A stretch of DNA of 64,000 bases. Origin: Hyphomicrobiales bacterium (GTDB lineage: Bacteria; Pseudomonadota; Alphaproteobacteria; Rhizobiales; Rhizobiaceae). Shown one piece after another: positions 39,672-49,436 of this stretch. The notes under the pieces are model-generated. The model saw nothing but the letters and a program-made list of their open reading frames with translations. It was not told where the DNA came from and searched no databases. Location of the stretch: assembly GCA_011087605.1 (NCBI GenBank), contig JAALLE010000007.1, positions 1 through 64,000 of the forward strand, in the 5' to 3' direction. Numbering within the stretch: position 1 is the first letter of the stretch; every line of letters begins with the position of its first letter. The translations under genes were made by a program, and so were the position numbers.

Positions 39672-40901
39672 TCAGGAGTTCAAAAATACGTTTATTGAAT
39701 CAAACATTTCCCGCCAGCATTCTTCATCTGGTAGCGGATGATGATTGCGACTTTCCAGCACTTTCAACTGGGCATTTGCGATGCCTTTGGCCAGTTTCTG
39801 CCCCTCTGAAATCGGGTGCACGGCGTCATCGGCTGCATGTATCACCAAGGTCGGGGCTTCAACCAGCGGCAATAAATCAGCAACCGAGTGATTGTTGTAG
39901 AAGTCCCGACCCTGAGTTTCATTTTCAATCGAGCAACTCTTTTGCAGATTTTCACCGATCCGCTTGAGCTGTTCCGGGGTGGCGGTTGGCAAATAGACCG
40001 ACAAATATCCGGAAATAAAGGCACTGCCCGGCGTTTCCCAACCGGCTTCTGCCATTTTCAAAATTGCATCGCCGTCTTCCGAACCTGTCGCCTTATTGCG
40101 CACCGATCGACCGTCGACATATCCACCCTGCAAGATCAGGTGGTTCACTCGCTCTGGATAGTGCGCTGCAAAATCAACGGCGATCATTCCGCCACTTGAT
40201 GTGCCAAACAAGATAAATTCCTTAAGCCCCAACTCGTCGGTTACCGCAAGAATGTCGTCTGCACTGCGCCTCGTGCTGAAGTCATCAACGTCCCAGTCGG
40301 ACAATCCGCAACCACGCTGATCGAGCCGGATGAGGGTGAAATCCTTGGTCAATTCATCGATAAACTCCCGTTCCGTCGGTTCATCCCAGTCCAGATCCAA
40401 GTGGGTTGGATGGTGCGATGTGCGGACCATTGGCGGCCCACTTCCCGTCACGGTGTAAGCGATTTTCACGCCATCATCGGCCGTCGCATAGCGAACATTG
40501 GGACGCGCCGCACTACTGGCTGGTTGTGGTGACGCCGTCCTCGCCGTTGCCGCCGCCGTCGCCTCATCTTTGGAAACTGTGGCAACGAACTGAAATCCGC
40601 GCCGCGGTACGGTTTTGATAATGGCTTGCGTTTTGCCGTCATCTCCGACCGCCCGCCGCGCGGCTGAAACGCATGCAGAGATGGCAGAGTCAGAAACGAT
40701 TCGCCCGTCCCAGACTTCTTCAATCAATCGATCCTTATCGATCAATACGTCAGGATTACGCACCAGAAAATGAATCAGATCAAATACTTGCGGCTCCGGT
40801 GACTGTGCTTCCCCGGCCCTGGTCAGGGTGAAGCTTTGATCGTCCAACACACACTCGGCAAATCGGTATTGCATGAACCGAACTAAACATCGCCGCCGCA
40901 C
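39672..40901 (-). CDS. winged-HTH (OmpR/CadC-type) DNA-binding domain fused to alpha/beta hydrolase
   Basis: N-terminal FAECVLDDQSFTLTRAGEAQSPEPQVFDLIHFLVRNPDVLIDKDRLIEEVWDGRIVSDSAISACVSAARRAVGDDGKTQAIIKTVPRRGFQFVA; C-terminal hydrolase RLDQRGCGLSDWD, FILFGTSSGGMIAVDFA, LVIHAADDAVHP, NHHPLPDEE. Confidence 0.9.
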   Translation of the reverse strand: MRRRCLVRFMQYRFAECVLDDQSFTLTRAGEAQSPEPQVFDLIHFLVRNPDVLIDKDRLIEEVWDGRIVSDSAISACVSAARRAVGDDGKTQAIIKTVPRRGFQFVATVSKDEATAAATARTASPQPASSAARPNVRYATADDGVKIAYTVTGSGPPMVRTSHHPTHLDLDWDEPTEREFIDELTKDFTLIRLDQRGCGLSDWDVDDFSTRRSADDILAVTDELGLKEFILFGTSSGGMIAVDFAAHYPERVNHLILQGGYVDGRSVRNKATGSEDGDAILKMAEAGWETPGSAFISGYLSVYLPTATPEQLKRIGENLQKSCSIENETQGRDFYNNHSVADLLPLVEAPTLVIHAADDAVHPISEGQKLAKGIANAQLKVLESRNHHPLPDEECWREMFDSINVFLNS

Positions 40902-41253
40902 ACTTCACAAGACATTCGTCACAAAATTGGCGTTTCCCAAGCAAAAGACAGGAGTTTCACAAGGTCTTCCTCAAGCGCGCTTCCGGCAACCATGAGAAAA
41001 CAGGGCATCAACCAGCCAAGGACAAAAACCATGATGCCGCCAATCGATCTTAATCTGATGTCACACACACCAGCACGCTACCAGATCCCCAATCAACATG
41101 GAGTTGACGGAGGCATTCCTCGGGTTTCACCTGCCGCCACCTTCCGGAAGCAGGTTCGCGCACTCGCCTCACGCCTTCGGTCCGTAGTTTCTGCGTCGAA
41201 GGTGGCGGGCAATCAACAAGGTCTCGAGACCGAAGTCGCACTGCGCTGATCGA

Positions 41254-41694
41254 TTATTGCTCCTGGGAGTGCACCTGTTCTGCAATCAGGGTGGCAACTG
41301 AAGGCCCCGGGCCAACCAGCTCCAGAACGTTTCTGTCGGGATCACGTATAAAGATGGTCTCGGTTCCACGGAACGACCGTTCGCCGGTGATCTTGATGCC
41401 GTGTTTCTCGACAAAGGCTCGTGTATCCTCCGCCGACTTCATTTTCACAGCAATATGGGTGATGCCGGGATATTTGGACTTTTCGTCCATCAGGATATTT
41501 TCCCCGGCCCTAGCCGTTGCTGGCCCGAGCAGGTTGATGTTGATACCGGCAGGATGCAGCATCACCAGAGGATGTCCGGCATCGTAGCCGCCATCTGCAA
41601 TCATCTCAAAACCCAGTAATTCGTAAAATGCCACCGACTTGTCCCGGTCGCTGATACGAATTCCAACATGATCGATATTGCTCATTTCCAACAT
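41254..41694 (-). CDS. VOC family protein (glyoxalase/dioxygenase superfamily)
   Basis: NIDHVGIRISDRDKSVAFYELLGFEMIADG...GITHIAVKMKSAEDTRAFVEKHGIKITGE...TIFIRDPDRNVLELVG. Confidence 0.92.
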   Translation of the reverse strand: MLEMSNIDHVGIRISDRDKSVAFYELLGFEMIADGGYDAGHPLVMLHPAGININLLGPATARAGENILMDEKSKYPGITHIAVKMKSAEDTRAFVEKHGIKITGERSFRGTETIFIRDPDRNVLELVGPGPSVATLIAEQVHSQEQ

Positions 41695-41818
41695 GGGATT
41701 GTCCTTTTCAAATCCATCAATTCATCCAAGACGCAGCACATTTGCCTTGTCGCTGCTTTCCATATAACTATTATCTGTGTGTTATATTATAGGGAATTTT
41801 TACAAAGATTATTTCCAG

Positions 41819-42718
41819 ATGAATGATAATCAATTTGACGGCATGGTGATTTTTTGCGCGGTGGTGGATCAGGGTGGCTTTACGGCTGCCGCAAAGGCCC
41901 TCAACCACACGACATCCCATGTCAGTAAGGTCGTGGCTCGCCTGGAGGCCCGTTTGGGCAGCCGTTTGATGAACCGCACCACCCGCACGTTCAGCCTGAC
42001 TGAATCTGGTGAAGTGTTTTACGAAAACAGCAGCCGGATCATCAAGGATGCTGAACATACTTTATCTCTGATCTCGCAAAACGAGGAGCGGGCCTTTGGC
42101 CATCTCAAGGTGAGTGTCCCGGTGATGTTTGCAGACGCCTGTTTGAACGGTTGGCTGCCGGAATTCGTCAACGCCTTTCCTGATATTACGCTGGAGATAG
42201 AATCCAGTGATCGATTTGTGGACATCGTTGCAGAGGGCTTTGACGTGGTGGTGCGCGCTGCAGATCTCGACGACAGCCTTCTGATTGCCAGGAAAATCAT
42301 GTCGACGCGGCGACTGACCGTGGCGTCCCCAGACTATCTTGCGCGCCACGGCACGCCTGCCGCACCCGGCGACCTTGAGACCCATACTCTGATCGATTTC
42401 AGCTATCGGGGAATCGCAAATATGTGGACCTATCGGGGCAAGGACGGCGGCAACCTTTCTGTCAGGGTTACGCCAAAAATACGCTGTAATATTGCCAGTA
42501 TGGAACTTGCGCTTGCCAGCTCCGGGTTTGGCATTACCCGCCTGCCCCTTCTGGTGGCAGAAAATCAACTTAAGTCGGGGGAGCTTGTCGCTATTTTGAC
42601 CGACTATGAAAACCCGCCCCTGGAACTCCACGCCATCTATCCCTCCCGCCAGCATCTGGCGCCAAAGGTGCGTGAGTTTGTCGACTTTCTGGCGCGGAAA
42701 TGCCGGGAGCTGGCGTAG
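41819..42718 (+). CDS. LysR family transcriptional regulator
   Basis: QFDGMVIFCAVVDQGGFTAAAKALNHTTSHVSKVVARLEARLGSRLMNRTTRTFSLTESG; ORF opens at 41777, start taken near MNDNQFDG. Confidence 0.92.
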   Translation: MNDNQFDGMVIFCAVVDQGGFTAAAKALNHTTSHVSKVVARLEARLGSRLMNRTTRTFSLTESGEVFYENSSRIIKDAEHTLSLISQNEERAFGHLKVSVPVMFADACLNGWLPEFVNAFPDITLEIESSDRFVDIVAEGFDVVVRAADLDDSLLIARKIMSTRRLTVASPDYLARHGTPAAPGDLETHTLIDFSYRGIANMWTYRGKDGGNLSVRVTPKIRCNIASMELALASSGFGITRLPLLVAENQLKSGELVAILTDYENPPLELHAIYPSRQHLAPKVREFVDFLARKCRELA

Positions 42719-42732
42719 AGACTAACTGAGGC

Positions 42733-44334
42733 CTATCGGCCAATTGACCGGGACAGAATGTCTGCGGGATTGTCGGGCGCAATGTCACCCACCCAGGCGA
42801 TGAAGTGGTCAGGCCGTACCAATATATAACGCGCCCGATAATCCTCGCGCCCGTCCGCCTGAGTGTCCTCAACCGTTGAAAGCGGAATGCCCAGCTGTTC
42901 TGCTGCCGCAACAAATTGCGACACCACCGCCGCATCCCCATCCAGTGCAATTAAGCAGAATCCCTGCCCCAATTCTTCAAACAAATCGCGATTCCCAGAC
43001 AGTTCAACCGGTGCCAAATGGTGCCCTGGACGCGCATCGACCTTATGCACGCCCCGCGCACCGGGCTGTCCGGCGCTGCCCAAAATAATCGGGGACCCTT
43101 CATAATGGGGCAGAAACTGGGTCACATCTGCATTGCCGCCTTCGGCACGGGTCTGCCAGGCCTGCTCGAATGCCTGCAAATTCCTGTCCGGGGAATATGC
43201 CTCGATGAATACGCGGTCGTCCTCGATCATGCGGGCAATGAAATCGCTGGATGTGGAGCCAAAGACCGGGCGGCGTTCCGCATCATAGGAGGTCAACAAG
43301 TGTTCGCCTCCCCAGCCCTGTAATATGGCGGTCAGCTTCCAGCTCAGATTACGCACATCTTCAAACCCAGTATTGATCCCATATCCCCCATAGGGCGGAT
43401 GTGAATGGGCAGCATCACCGGCAATGAATATCCGGCCATTGCGATAAGTTTTGGCGTGCGTAATCCGCAAGTCCCAAAACCCAATATGGAGAAAGTCGAT
43501 CTCGAACTCAGCCCCGATGGCCCGATGCAGATAGGCGGCAAAATCAAAGTTTTCCCGGGTCGTGTCGAGTGGAACCGGGGCGTGATAGAACCATGTTCCA
43601 TCCAGATCAACGCGCCCCAGAAATTGCCAATACCCGTCAAGTTCAGGATTGAGAATGTTATAGATGGACTTGCCGGGAAAGCGCTCGAGCAGATCGTGCA
43701 ATTGTTTTGAGTTGAAAACCAAAAGCGCCATTTTGCGGTGGTGGGGATCAACATTCTGCTCAATCGAAGCCGCCTTGCGCACAGCAGAGCGACTCCCGTC
43801 GCAGCCAACCGCATAGGGTGCGGTCAGCGAGTGATCTGCATCGTCTTCCTCAGATGTGTAGAAGATTTTTACCCCTTCGTCGCTCTGCTCTGCGGCTATC
43901 GCTTTGCAGCCGTAATGCATCACAATGCCGGGAAGTTCTGCTGCGCGGGTTCGCAATACTCGTTCCGCTTCATACTGGGGAAGCCTTTGATTTTGCGCAA
44001 AATAATAAGCCCCGACCGCGCCGCGCTTGAACCAGTCATAATGATAGTCGCCCAGCAATGTGCCGAACGCCACCATGCCGGCATTTCCAAATTCTCTCGG
44101 GATCGGAGAGGCTGCCTCAATTTCACCCAGCACATTCCAACTGCGGAAATGCTCACCGCTGCGCTGGGTCAAATTCTGGCCCTTGGGAATGTCATGGACT
44201 TGCGTCGATCGTTCGATGACCTGAACAGAATTTCCGCGCTGAGCAAGATCGATCGCCAGACCGAGACCAACCGGCCCCCCACCAACGACGATTACATCGC
44301 AATCGAATCCATCTTTCCGATCAGCCGTCACCAT
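42733..44334 (-). CDS. FAD-dependent aromatic monooxygenase (3-(3-hydroxyphenyl)propionate hydroxylase-like)
   Basis: CDVIVVGGGPVGLGLAIDLAQRGNSVQVIER; GRIFIAGDAAHSHPPYGGYGINTGFEDVRNLSWKL. Confidence 0.92.
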   Translation of the reverse strand: MVTADRKDGFDCDVIVVGGGPVGLGLAIDLAQRGNSVQVIERSTQVHDIPKGQNLTQRSGEHFRSWNVLGEIEAASPIPREFGNAGMVAFGTLLGDYHYDWFKRGAVGAYYFAQNQRLPQYEAERVLRTRAAELPGIVMHYGCKAIAAEQSDEGVKIFYTSEEDDADHSLTAPYAVGCDGSRSAVRKAASIEQNVDPHHRKMALLVFNSKQLHDLLERFPGKSIYNILNPELDGYWQFLGRVDLDGTWFYHAPVPLDTTRENFDFAAYLHRAIGAEFEIDFLHIGFWDLRITHAKTYRNGRIFIAGDAAHSHPPYGGYGINTGFEDVRNLSWKLTAILQGWGGEHLLTSYDAERRPVFGSTSSDFIARMIEDDRVFIEAYSPDRNLQAFEQAWQTRAEGGNADVTQFLPHYEGSPIILGSAGQPGARGVHKVDARPGHHLAPVELSGNRDLFEELGQGFCLIALDGDAAVVSQFVAAAEQLGIPLSTVEDTQADGREDYRARYILVRPDHFIAWVGDIAPDNPADILSRSIGR

Positions 44335-44444
44335 TCCAGGTTGTGTTCCGCTCGCAATTGTTCAAATTCCACACTCGCCAATGTCGACCAGTGACCGATT
44401 CAGTGCAACCATTTTTCGATCTTGTATGCAGGCGAAGCTACAGG

Positions 44445-45805
44445 TCAGATTGAAGCCACCAGCCCGGCGATGGCTATGCGATAAGCCGCTACTATCTCAT
44501 CACGGGCAATATGGCGTCCCTGTTTTACCGCATGGCGTCCTGCCGACCACACATCGGTCACCACACTATCTTTGGCGGCAAACACCAGCCCATCGAACAG
44601 TTGATCGGTGCGCAATGCACACAGTGCCGGATCATTGCTGTTGATGGCGACGAGGTCAGCCAGTTCCCCTTCGGCTATTTCTCCGGCTCCGCGCGCCAAC
44701 GCCTGTGCTCCGCCTTTGGCGGCGCCACCATAGAGCATCTCTCCAACAGATCCTTCTCCAACGACCATGACGTTGCGGGCAAGATCCCTCAGACGTTGGG
44801 AATATTCCAATGTTCGCAATTCTTCGGTCAGCGATATCAACACGTTGGAATCTGACCCCACGCCAAATGCCCCTGCTGCCGCGATATATTCTGGGCCGTT
44901 GAATGGACCGTCTCCCAGATTGGCTTCGGTCACTGGGCACAACCCTGCAACCGCACCGGATTTCGCCATGGCAACGGTTTCATCCGGTGTCATGTGGGTT
45001 GCATGAATAAGGCACCAGCGCGACGTGACATCCACATTATCAAGCAGCCACTCTACCGGACGCGCGCCAAGCCAAGCCGATATGTCCTCGACCTCCTTGG
45101 GTTGTTCAGCGATGTGAATGTGGATCGGACCCTTGGTGCGGATCGCCAAAGCTGCTTTCAAATCCTGTGGTGAAGTTGCCCGCAAGGAATGGGGGCAATG
45201 CCAACAAGGCAGTCCCCGGGCAAGTTGTCCGTTGCCACCTGCTCTGCTCGCTCCACCAGTTGGAAAAACCGGTCCACATCATTGCCGAATCTCGACTGCC
45301 CCGACTGCAACGCCGCCTGCCCCGCTCCGCCATAGGAATATAAAACCGGCAAATGGGTAAGACCGATTCCGGTTGCCGCTGCAGCCGCACAGATGCGGTG
45401 GGACAATTCGCCAATGTCTCGATACGGTGTTCCGTCAGCTTGGTGATGGATGTAATGGAATTCGCCAACAGCGGCATAACCGGCTTCCTGCATTTCCATA
45501 AACACCAGCGCCGCGATGGCTTCGATCTGTTCAGGTGTCAGGCTTTGGGTAAAGCGATACATCAGGTCACGCCAGGTCCAGAAACTATCCTTGCCCGCAG
45601 CGCGATACTCGGTCATGCCGGCCATTGCCCGCTGAAATGTGTGACTGTGCAGGTTTGCGAGTGCGGGCAATATCGTGTCCACACGGACGTCAACTGCCTG
45701 GGGCTGTGATGACACGATCACCTGGCTGATCCTGCCGTCGCTTGTTTCCAGACGTACATTCTCCGCCCAACCCGTCGACAGGAACGCCCGTTTCGCAAAT
45801 ATCAC
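44445..45805 (-). pseudogene. hutF: formimidoylglutamate deiminase, apparent frameshift at G5 tract 45191-45195 (C5 on coding strand)
   Basis: ORFs 45158-45805 and 44445-45185 join as ...GDCLVGIAPHSLRATSPQDLKAALA... if one C is added; LPALANLHSHTFQRAMAGMTE and HIHIAEQPKEVEDISAWLGARPVEWLLDN. Confidence 0.9.
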
Positions 45806-45825
45806 AGCACCACCTCATTTGATTT

Positions 45826-45839
45826 TATGTATAGACATA
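45826..45839. promoter_or_regulatory. candidate HutC/GntR-type operator
   Basis: TATGT-ATAG-ACATA inverted repeat containing GTATAGAC (GTNTANAC); between divergent hutF and hutIHGU. Confidence 0.5.
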
Positions 45840-45892
45840 TAGGCTATTTATTTGTACCAGAAAAGCCTAATTTGACTCCAAGTGAGGCTTCA

Positions 45893-47104
45893 ATGTCCAC
45901 GAATAATCAAGTCCTGAGCGACGTCAAAATCGCGACAATGACCCAAAACGGCAACCCCTACGGGATGTTGGACGATGCGGCGATTGCGATTGCAGATGGC
46001 CGCATTGTTTGGATTGGCAATCAGGCAGAACTGCCTGACAGCTACAAAGAGTTTGAAACGCAACAACTGGCGGGTCGTCTGGTGACGCCGGGCCTGATCG
46101 ATTGCCACACTCATATTGTTCATGGTGGCAATCGGGCGGTGGAGTTTGAGATGCGTCTCAACGGCGCCAGTTATGAAGAAGTTGCCCGTGCCGGCGGTGG
46201 CATTGTCTCGACCGTCGGCGCAACCAGACAGGCCAGCGAAGCCGAACTGATACAAACTGCCCTGCCCCGTGTTGATGCGCTGCTGGCCGAAGGAACGACA
46301 TTGCTGGAGGTCAAATCCGGTTATGGACTGGATGTGTATACCGAACTTCGTATGTTGAGGGCGGCACGGGCGCTGCCAGATCATCGACCGGTAAGAGTGG
46401 TCACCAGCTTTCTTGGCGCCCATGCGGTTCCCGCCGACTATAAGGGGCGTGACGACGCCTATATTGACGAAATCTGCATTCCCGCCCTGCGACAGGCCCA
46501 TCAGGAAGGGCTTGTGGATGCGGTGGATGGCTTTTGCGAGGGCATTGCGTTCAATCCGGAGCAGATCGCGCGGGTATTTGATGAGGCGAAGAAACTCGGC
46601 ATCCCGGTAAAATTGCATGCCGAACAATTGTCCAATCTTGGCGGTGCCAAAATGGCGGCTGGCTATGGTGCGCTTTCGGCTGATCACATCGAATATCTTG
46701 ATGAGGAAGGTGTTGTGGCGATGGCAGCAGCCGGGACAGTAGAGGTCGTATTGCCGGGTGCGTTTTATACGCTGCGCGAGACCCAGCAGCCGCCGATTGA
46801 TGCCCTGCGCAAACACCAAGCGCCGATTGCGCTGGCCAGCGACTGCAACCCCGGCTCGTCACCAATGACCTCGCTATTGCTGACGCTCAACATGGCCTGC
46901 ACCCTGTTCCGCTTGACGCCGCAAGAGGCCTTGGCAGGTGTCACGGTCAATGCGGCAAAGGCTCTGGGCCTGGATGATTGTGGAACTATTGCAGCAGGCC
47001 AGCGCGCCGATCTCGCGGTCTGGGACGTAGATCACCCGGCTGAACTCTCTTATCGAATCGGCTTCAACCCGCTGCATGCACGCATATTTGGAGGCGTATC
47101 GTGA
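45893..47104 (+). CDS. hutI: imidazolonepropionase
   Basis: [88 protein letters not shown]. Confidence 0.95.
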   Translation: MSTNNQVLSDVKIATMTQNGNPYGMLDDAAIAIADGRIVWIGNQAELPDSYKEFETQQLAGRLVTPGLIDCHTHIVHGGNRAVEFEMRLNGASYEEVARAGGGIVSTVGATRQASEAELIQTALPRVDALLAEGTTLLEVKSGYGLDVYTELRMLRAARALPDHRPVRVVTSFLGAHAVPADYKGRDDAYIDEICIPALRQAHQEGLVDAVDGFCEGIAFNPEQIARVFDEAKKLGIPVKLHAEQLSNLGGAKMAAGYGALSADHIEYLDEEGVVAMAAAGTVEVVLPGAFYTLRETQQPPIDALRKHQAPIALASDCNPGSSPMTSLLLTLNMACTLFRLTPQEALAGVTVNAAKALGLDDCGTIAAGQRADLAVWDVDHPAELSYRIGFNPLHARIFGGVS

Positions 47105-48639
47105 CCACCCTGACGCTGACACCGGGTTCCGTACAACTCTCTGATCTGGCCCGGATTTTTTGGGACGAGGCGGCGGTACAACTGGACCCGTCCTGCCGTC
47201 CGGCGATTGAGCGGGCACACCAGCGGATCGAGGCAGCCGTCGCTGGCAGCGATGCGGTCTATGGGGTCAATACAGGCTTTGGCAAATTGGCCAGCGTCAA
47301 GATTGCCGCAAAGGACACAGCTACGCTGCAGCGCAATCTGATCCTTTCCCATTGCTGTGGCGTTGGTCCGGCGATATCGACGCGACACGCCCGGTTGATG
47401 ATGGCGCTCAAACTATTGAGCCTGGGACGCGGAGCCTCGGGGGTTCGACTGGAGCTGGTTGATCTGCTGGAGGCAATGCTTGCTGAGGGCGTCACACCAA
47501 TTATTCCGGCGCAAGGTTCAGTTGGCGCTTCCGGCGATCTGGCCCCACTGGCGCATATGGCAGCCGTGATGATGGGAGCCGGAGAAGCGGAATATAAGGG
47601 CAAAACTTTGCCGGGCGACAAGGCGCTTGCGGCGGCCGGATTGTCGCCGGTGGAATTGGGTCCCAAAGAGGGTCTGGCCCTGATCAACGGCACCCAGTTT
47701 TCAACGGCATTTGCACTATCGGGTCTGTTCCGCGCCTGGCAGGCGGCGCAATCGGCTCTTGTTACATCGGCCCTGTCCACCGATGCGATCATGGGATCAA
47801 CGGCTCCCTTGCAACCGGAAATTCATGAACTTCGCGGCCACAAGGGGCAGATTGAAGCCGGTGCGGCCATGCGCGCCCTGCTTGACGGGTCGGTAATTCG
47901 CGAAAGTCATCGTGAAGATGATACGCGGGTTCAGGACCCCTATTGCATCCGCTGTCAGCCGCAGGTCATCGGCGCCGCCATTGATGTCATGCGCATGGCG
48001 GCAAATACCCTTGAAATCGAGGCCAATGCGGCAACCGACAATCCACTTGTGCTGACAGGTGCTGACCTGATCGTGTCGGGCGGAAATTTTCATGCCGAAC
48101 CCGTCGGCTTCGCGGCTGACATGATTGCCCTGGCCATCGCTGAAATCGGCGCGATTGCTCAACGACGCATTGCGCTCATCGTTGATCCGGTGCTGAGCCA
48201 TGATCTGCCACCCTTTCTGACGCCGGATCCGGGACTTAACAGCGGCTATATGATTGCCGAGGTAACGACTGCTGCACTGATGAGCGAAAACAAGCATCTG
48301 GCCAATCCCTGCGTCACCGATTCCACTCCAACCAGCGCCAATCAGGAGGACCACGTCAGCATGGCCGCTCACGGGGCCCGTCGGCTTGGTCAGATGGTTG
48401 ACAATCTGGAGCGAATTTTGGGGGTCGAATTGCTTTGTGCCTCGCAAGGCGTCGAATTCCGAACCCCACTTGCCACCAGCGACGCCCTCGCCCGTGTCGT
48501 GAAAAGACTTCGCGAAGAGGTGAAAACTCTGTCGGAAGATCGCTATCTGGCGCCGGATCTTGAAAAGGCGGCTTCACTGGTGGCCAGCGGCGATGTTGCC
48601 CGGGTAACTCAAGTCGACATGCCGGGCGTTGCATCATGA
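47101..48639 (+). CDS. hutH: histidine ammonia-lyase
   Basis: [36 protein letters not shown] (MIO-forming ASG), [18 protein letters not shown] start, 4-nt overlap with hutI. Confidence 0.96.
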   Translation: MTTLTLTPGSVQLSDLARIFWDEAAVQLDPSCRPAIERAHQRIEAAVAGSDAVYGVNTGFGKLASVKIAAKDTATLQRNLILSHCCGVGPAISTRHARLMMALKLLSLGRGASGVRLELVDLLEAMLAEGVTPIIPAQGSVGASGDLAPLAHMAAVMMGAGEAEYKGKTLPGDKALAAAGLSPVELGPKEGLALINGTQFSTAFALSGLFRAWQAAQSALVTSALSTDAIMGSTAPLQPEIHELRGHKGQIEAGAAMRALLDGSVIRESHREDDTRVQDPYCIRCQPQVIGAAIDVMRMAANTLEIEANAATDNPLVLTGADLIVSGGNFHAEPVGFAADMIALAIAEIGAIAQRRIALIVDPVLSHDLPPFLTPDPGLNSGYMIAEVTTAALMSENKHLANPCVTDSTPTSANQEDHVSMAAHGARRLGQMVDNLERILGVELLCASQGVEFRTPLATSDALARVVKRLREEVKTLSEDRYLAPDLEKAASLVASGDVARVTQVDMPGVAS

Positions 48640-49436
48640 ATCCGGTAGAAATTCATCGCGGCGAAAGCCCAATTGTTCTTGGTCTGCCGCATACCGGCAC
48701 CCATGTGCCGACAGATATTTTTCAGCGATTGAACAAGCGTGGACAGGGACTGGACGATACTGACTGGCACATCCACACCTTGTATGACAGCCTGCTGGAT
48801 GGAGCCACGACCGTCCGGGCGACTTTCCACCGATATGTGATCGATGCAAATCGCGACCCGTCAGGCGCATCGCTTTATCCGGGACAGAACACGACCGGGC
48901 TTGTCCCGCTAACCGATTTTGACGGCAAAGATATCTGGGCCGATCCGCCAACGCCGGAAGAAATCGAAGCGCGCCGTCAGCAATTCCACGCCCCCTATCA
49001 CGCCGCGCTGCAGGCAGAGCTTGAACGAGTCCACAAGCTCCACGGCGTGGCCATTCTTTACGACTGCCATTCAATTCGTTCCGACATTCCGTTTCTGTTT
49101 GAGGGCATCTTGCCGGACTTCAATATCGGCACGAATTCGGGCGTTACCTGCGCTTCAGAAATTGAATCAACTACGGTTGAAATCTGCAAGGAAGCAACGG
49201 CTTACAGTTCCATCCTCAATGGTCGATTCAAGGGGGGATGGACCACCCGTCATTATGGTCAGCCAGCCACCAACATTCACGCCATCCAGATGGAACTGGC
49301 GCAATCCACCTATCTGAAAAGCCAGACAGCGCCGTGGGAGTACGATGAAAACCGCGCCGCACAATTGCGCCCGCATCTGGCAAAAATTCTCACCGAGTTG
49401 GCCAAACTGGCCCCAAAATTAGGAACATCCCGATGA
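48636..49436 (+). CDS. hutG: N-formylglutamate deformylase
   Basis: [55 protein letters not shown]; in hut operon with ATGA overlap. Confidence 0.93.
   Translation: MNPVEIHRGESPIVLGLPHTGTHVPTDIFQRLNKRGQGLDDTDWHIHTLYDSLLDGATTVRATFHRYVIDANRDPSGASLYPGQNTTGLVPLTDFDGKDIWADPPTPEEIEARRQQFHAPYHAALQAELERVHKLHGVAILYDCHSIRSDIPFLFEGILPDFNIGTNSGVTCASEIESTTVEICKEATAYSSILNGRFKGGWTTRHYGQPATNIHAIQMELAQSTYLKSQTAPWEYDENRAAQLRPHLAKILTELAKLAPKLGTSR

Noticed and set aside
41031-41249. 72-aa ORF MMPPIDLNLMSHTPARYQIP...
   Set aside because: Has an AAGGA-like SD but no family, odd composition and overlaps an 11-bp inverted repeat; not convincing enough to list as CDS.
45890-46819. 309-aa antisense ORF over hutI
   Set aside because: Shadow ORF opposite a clearly identified imidazolonepropionase.
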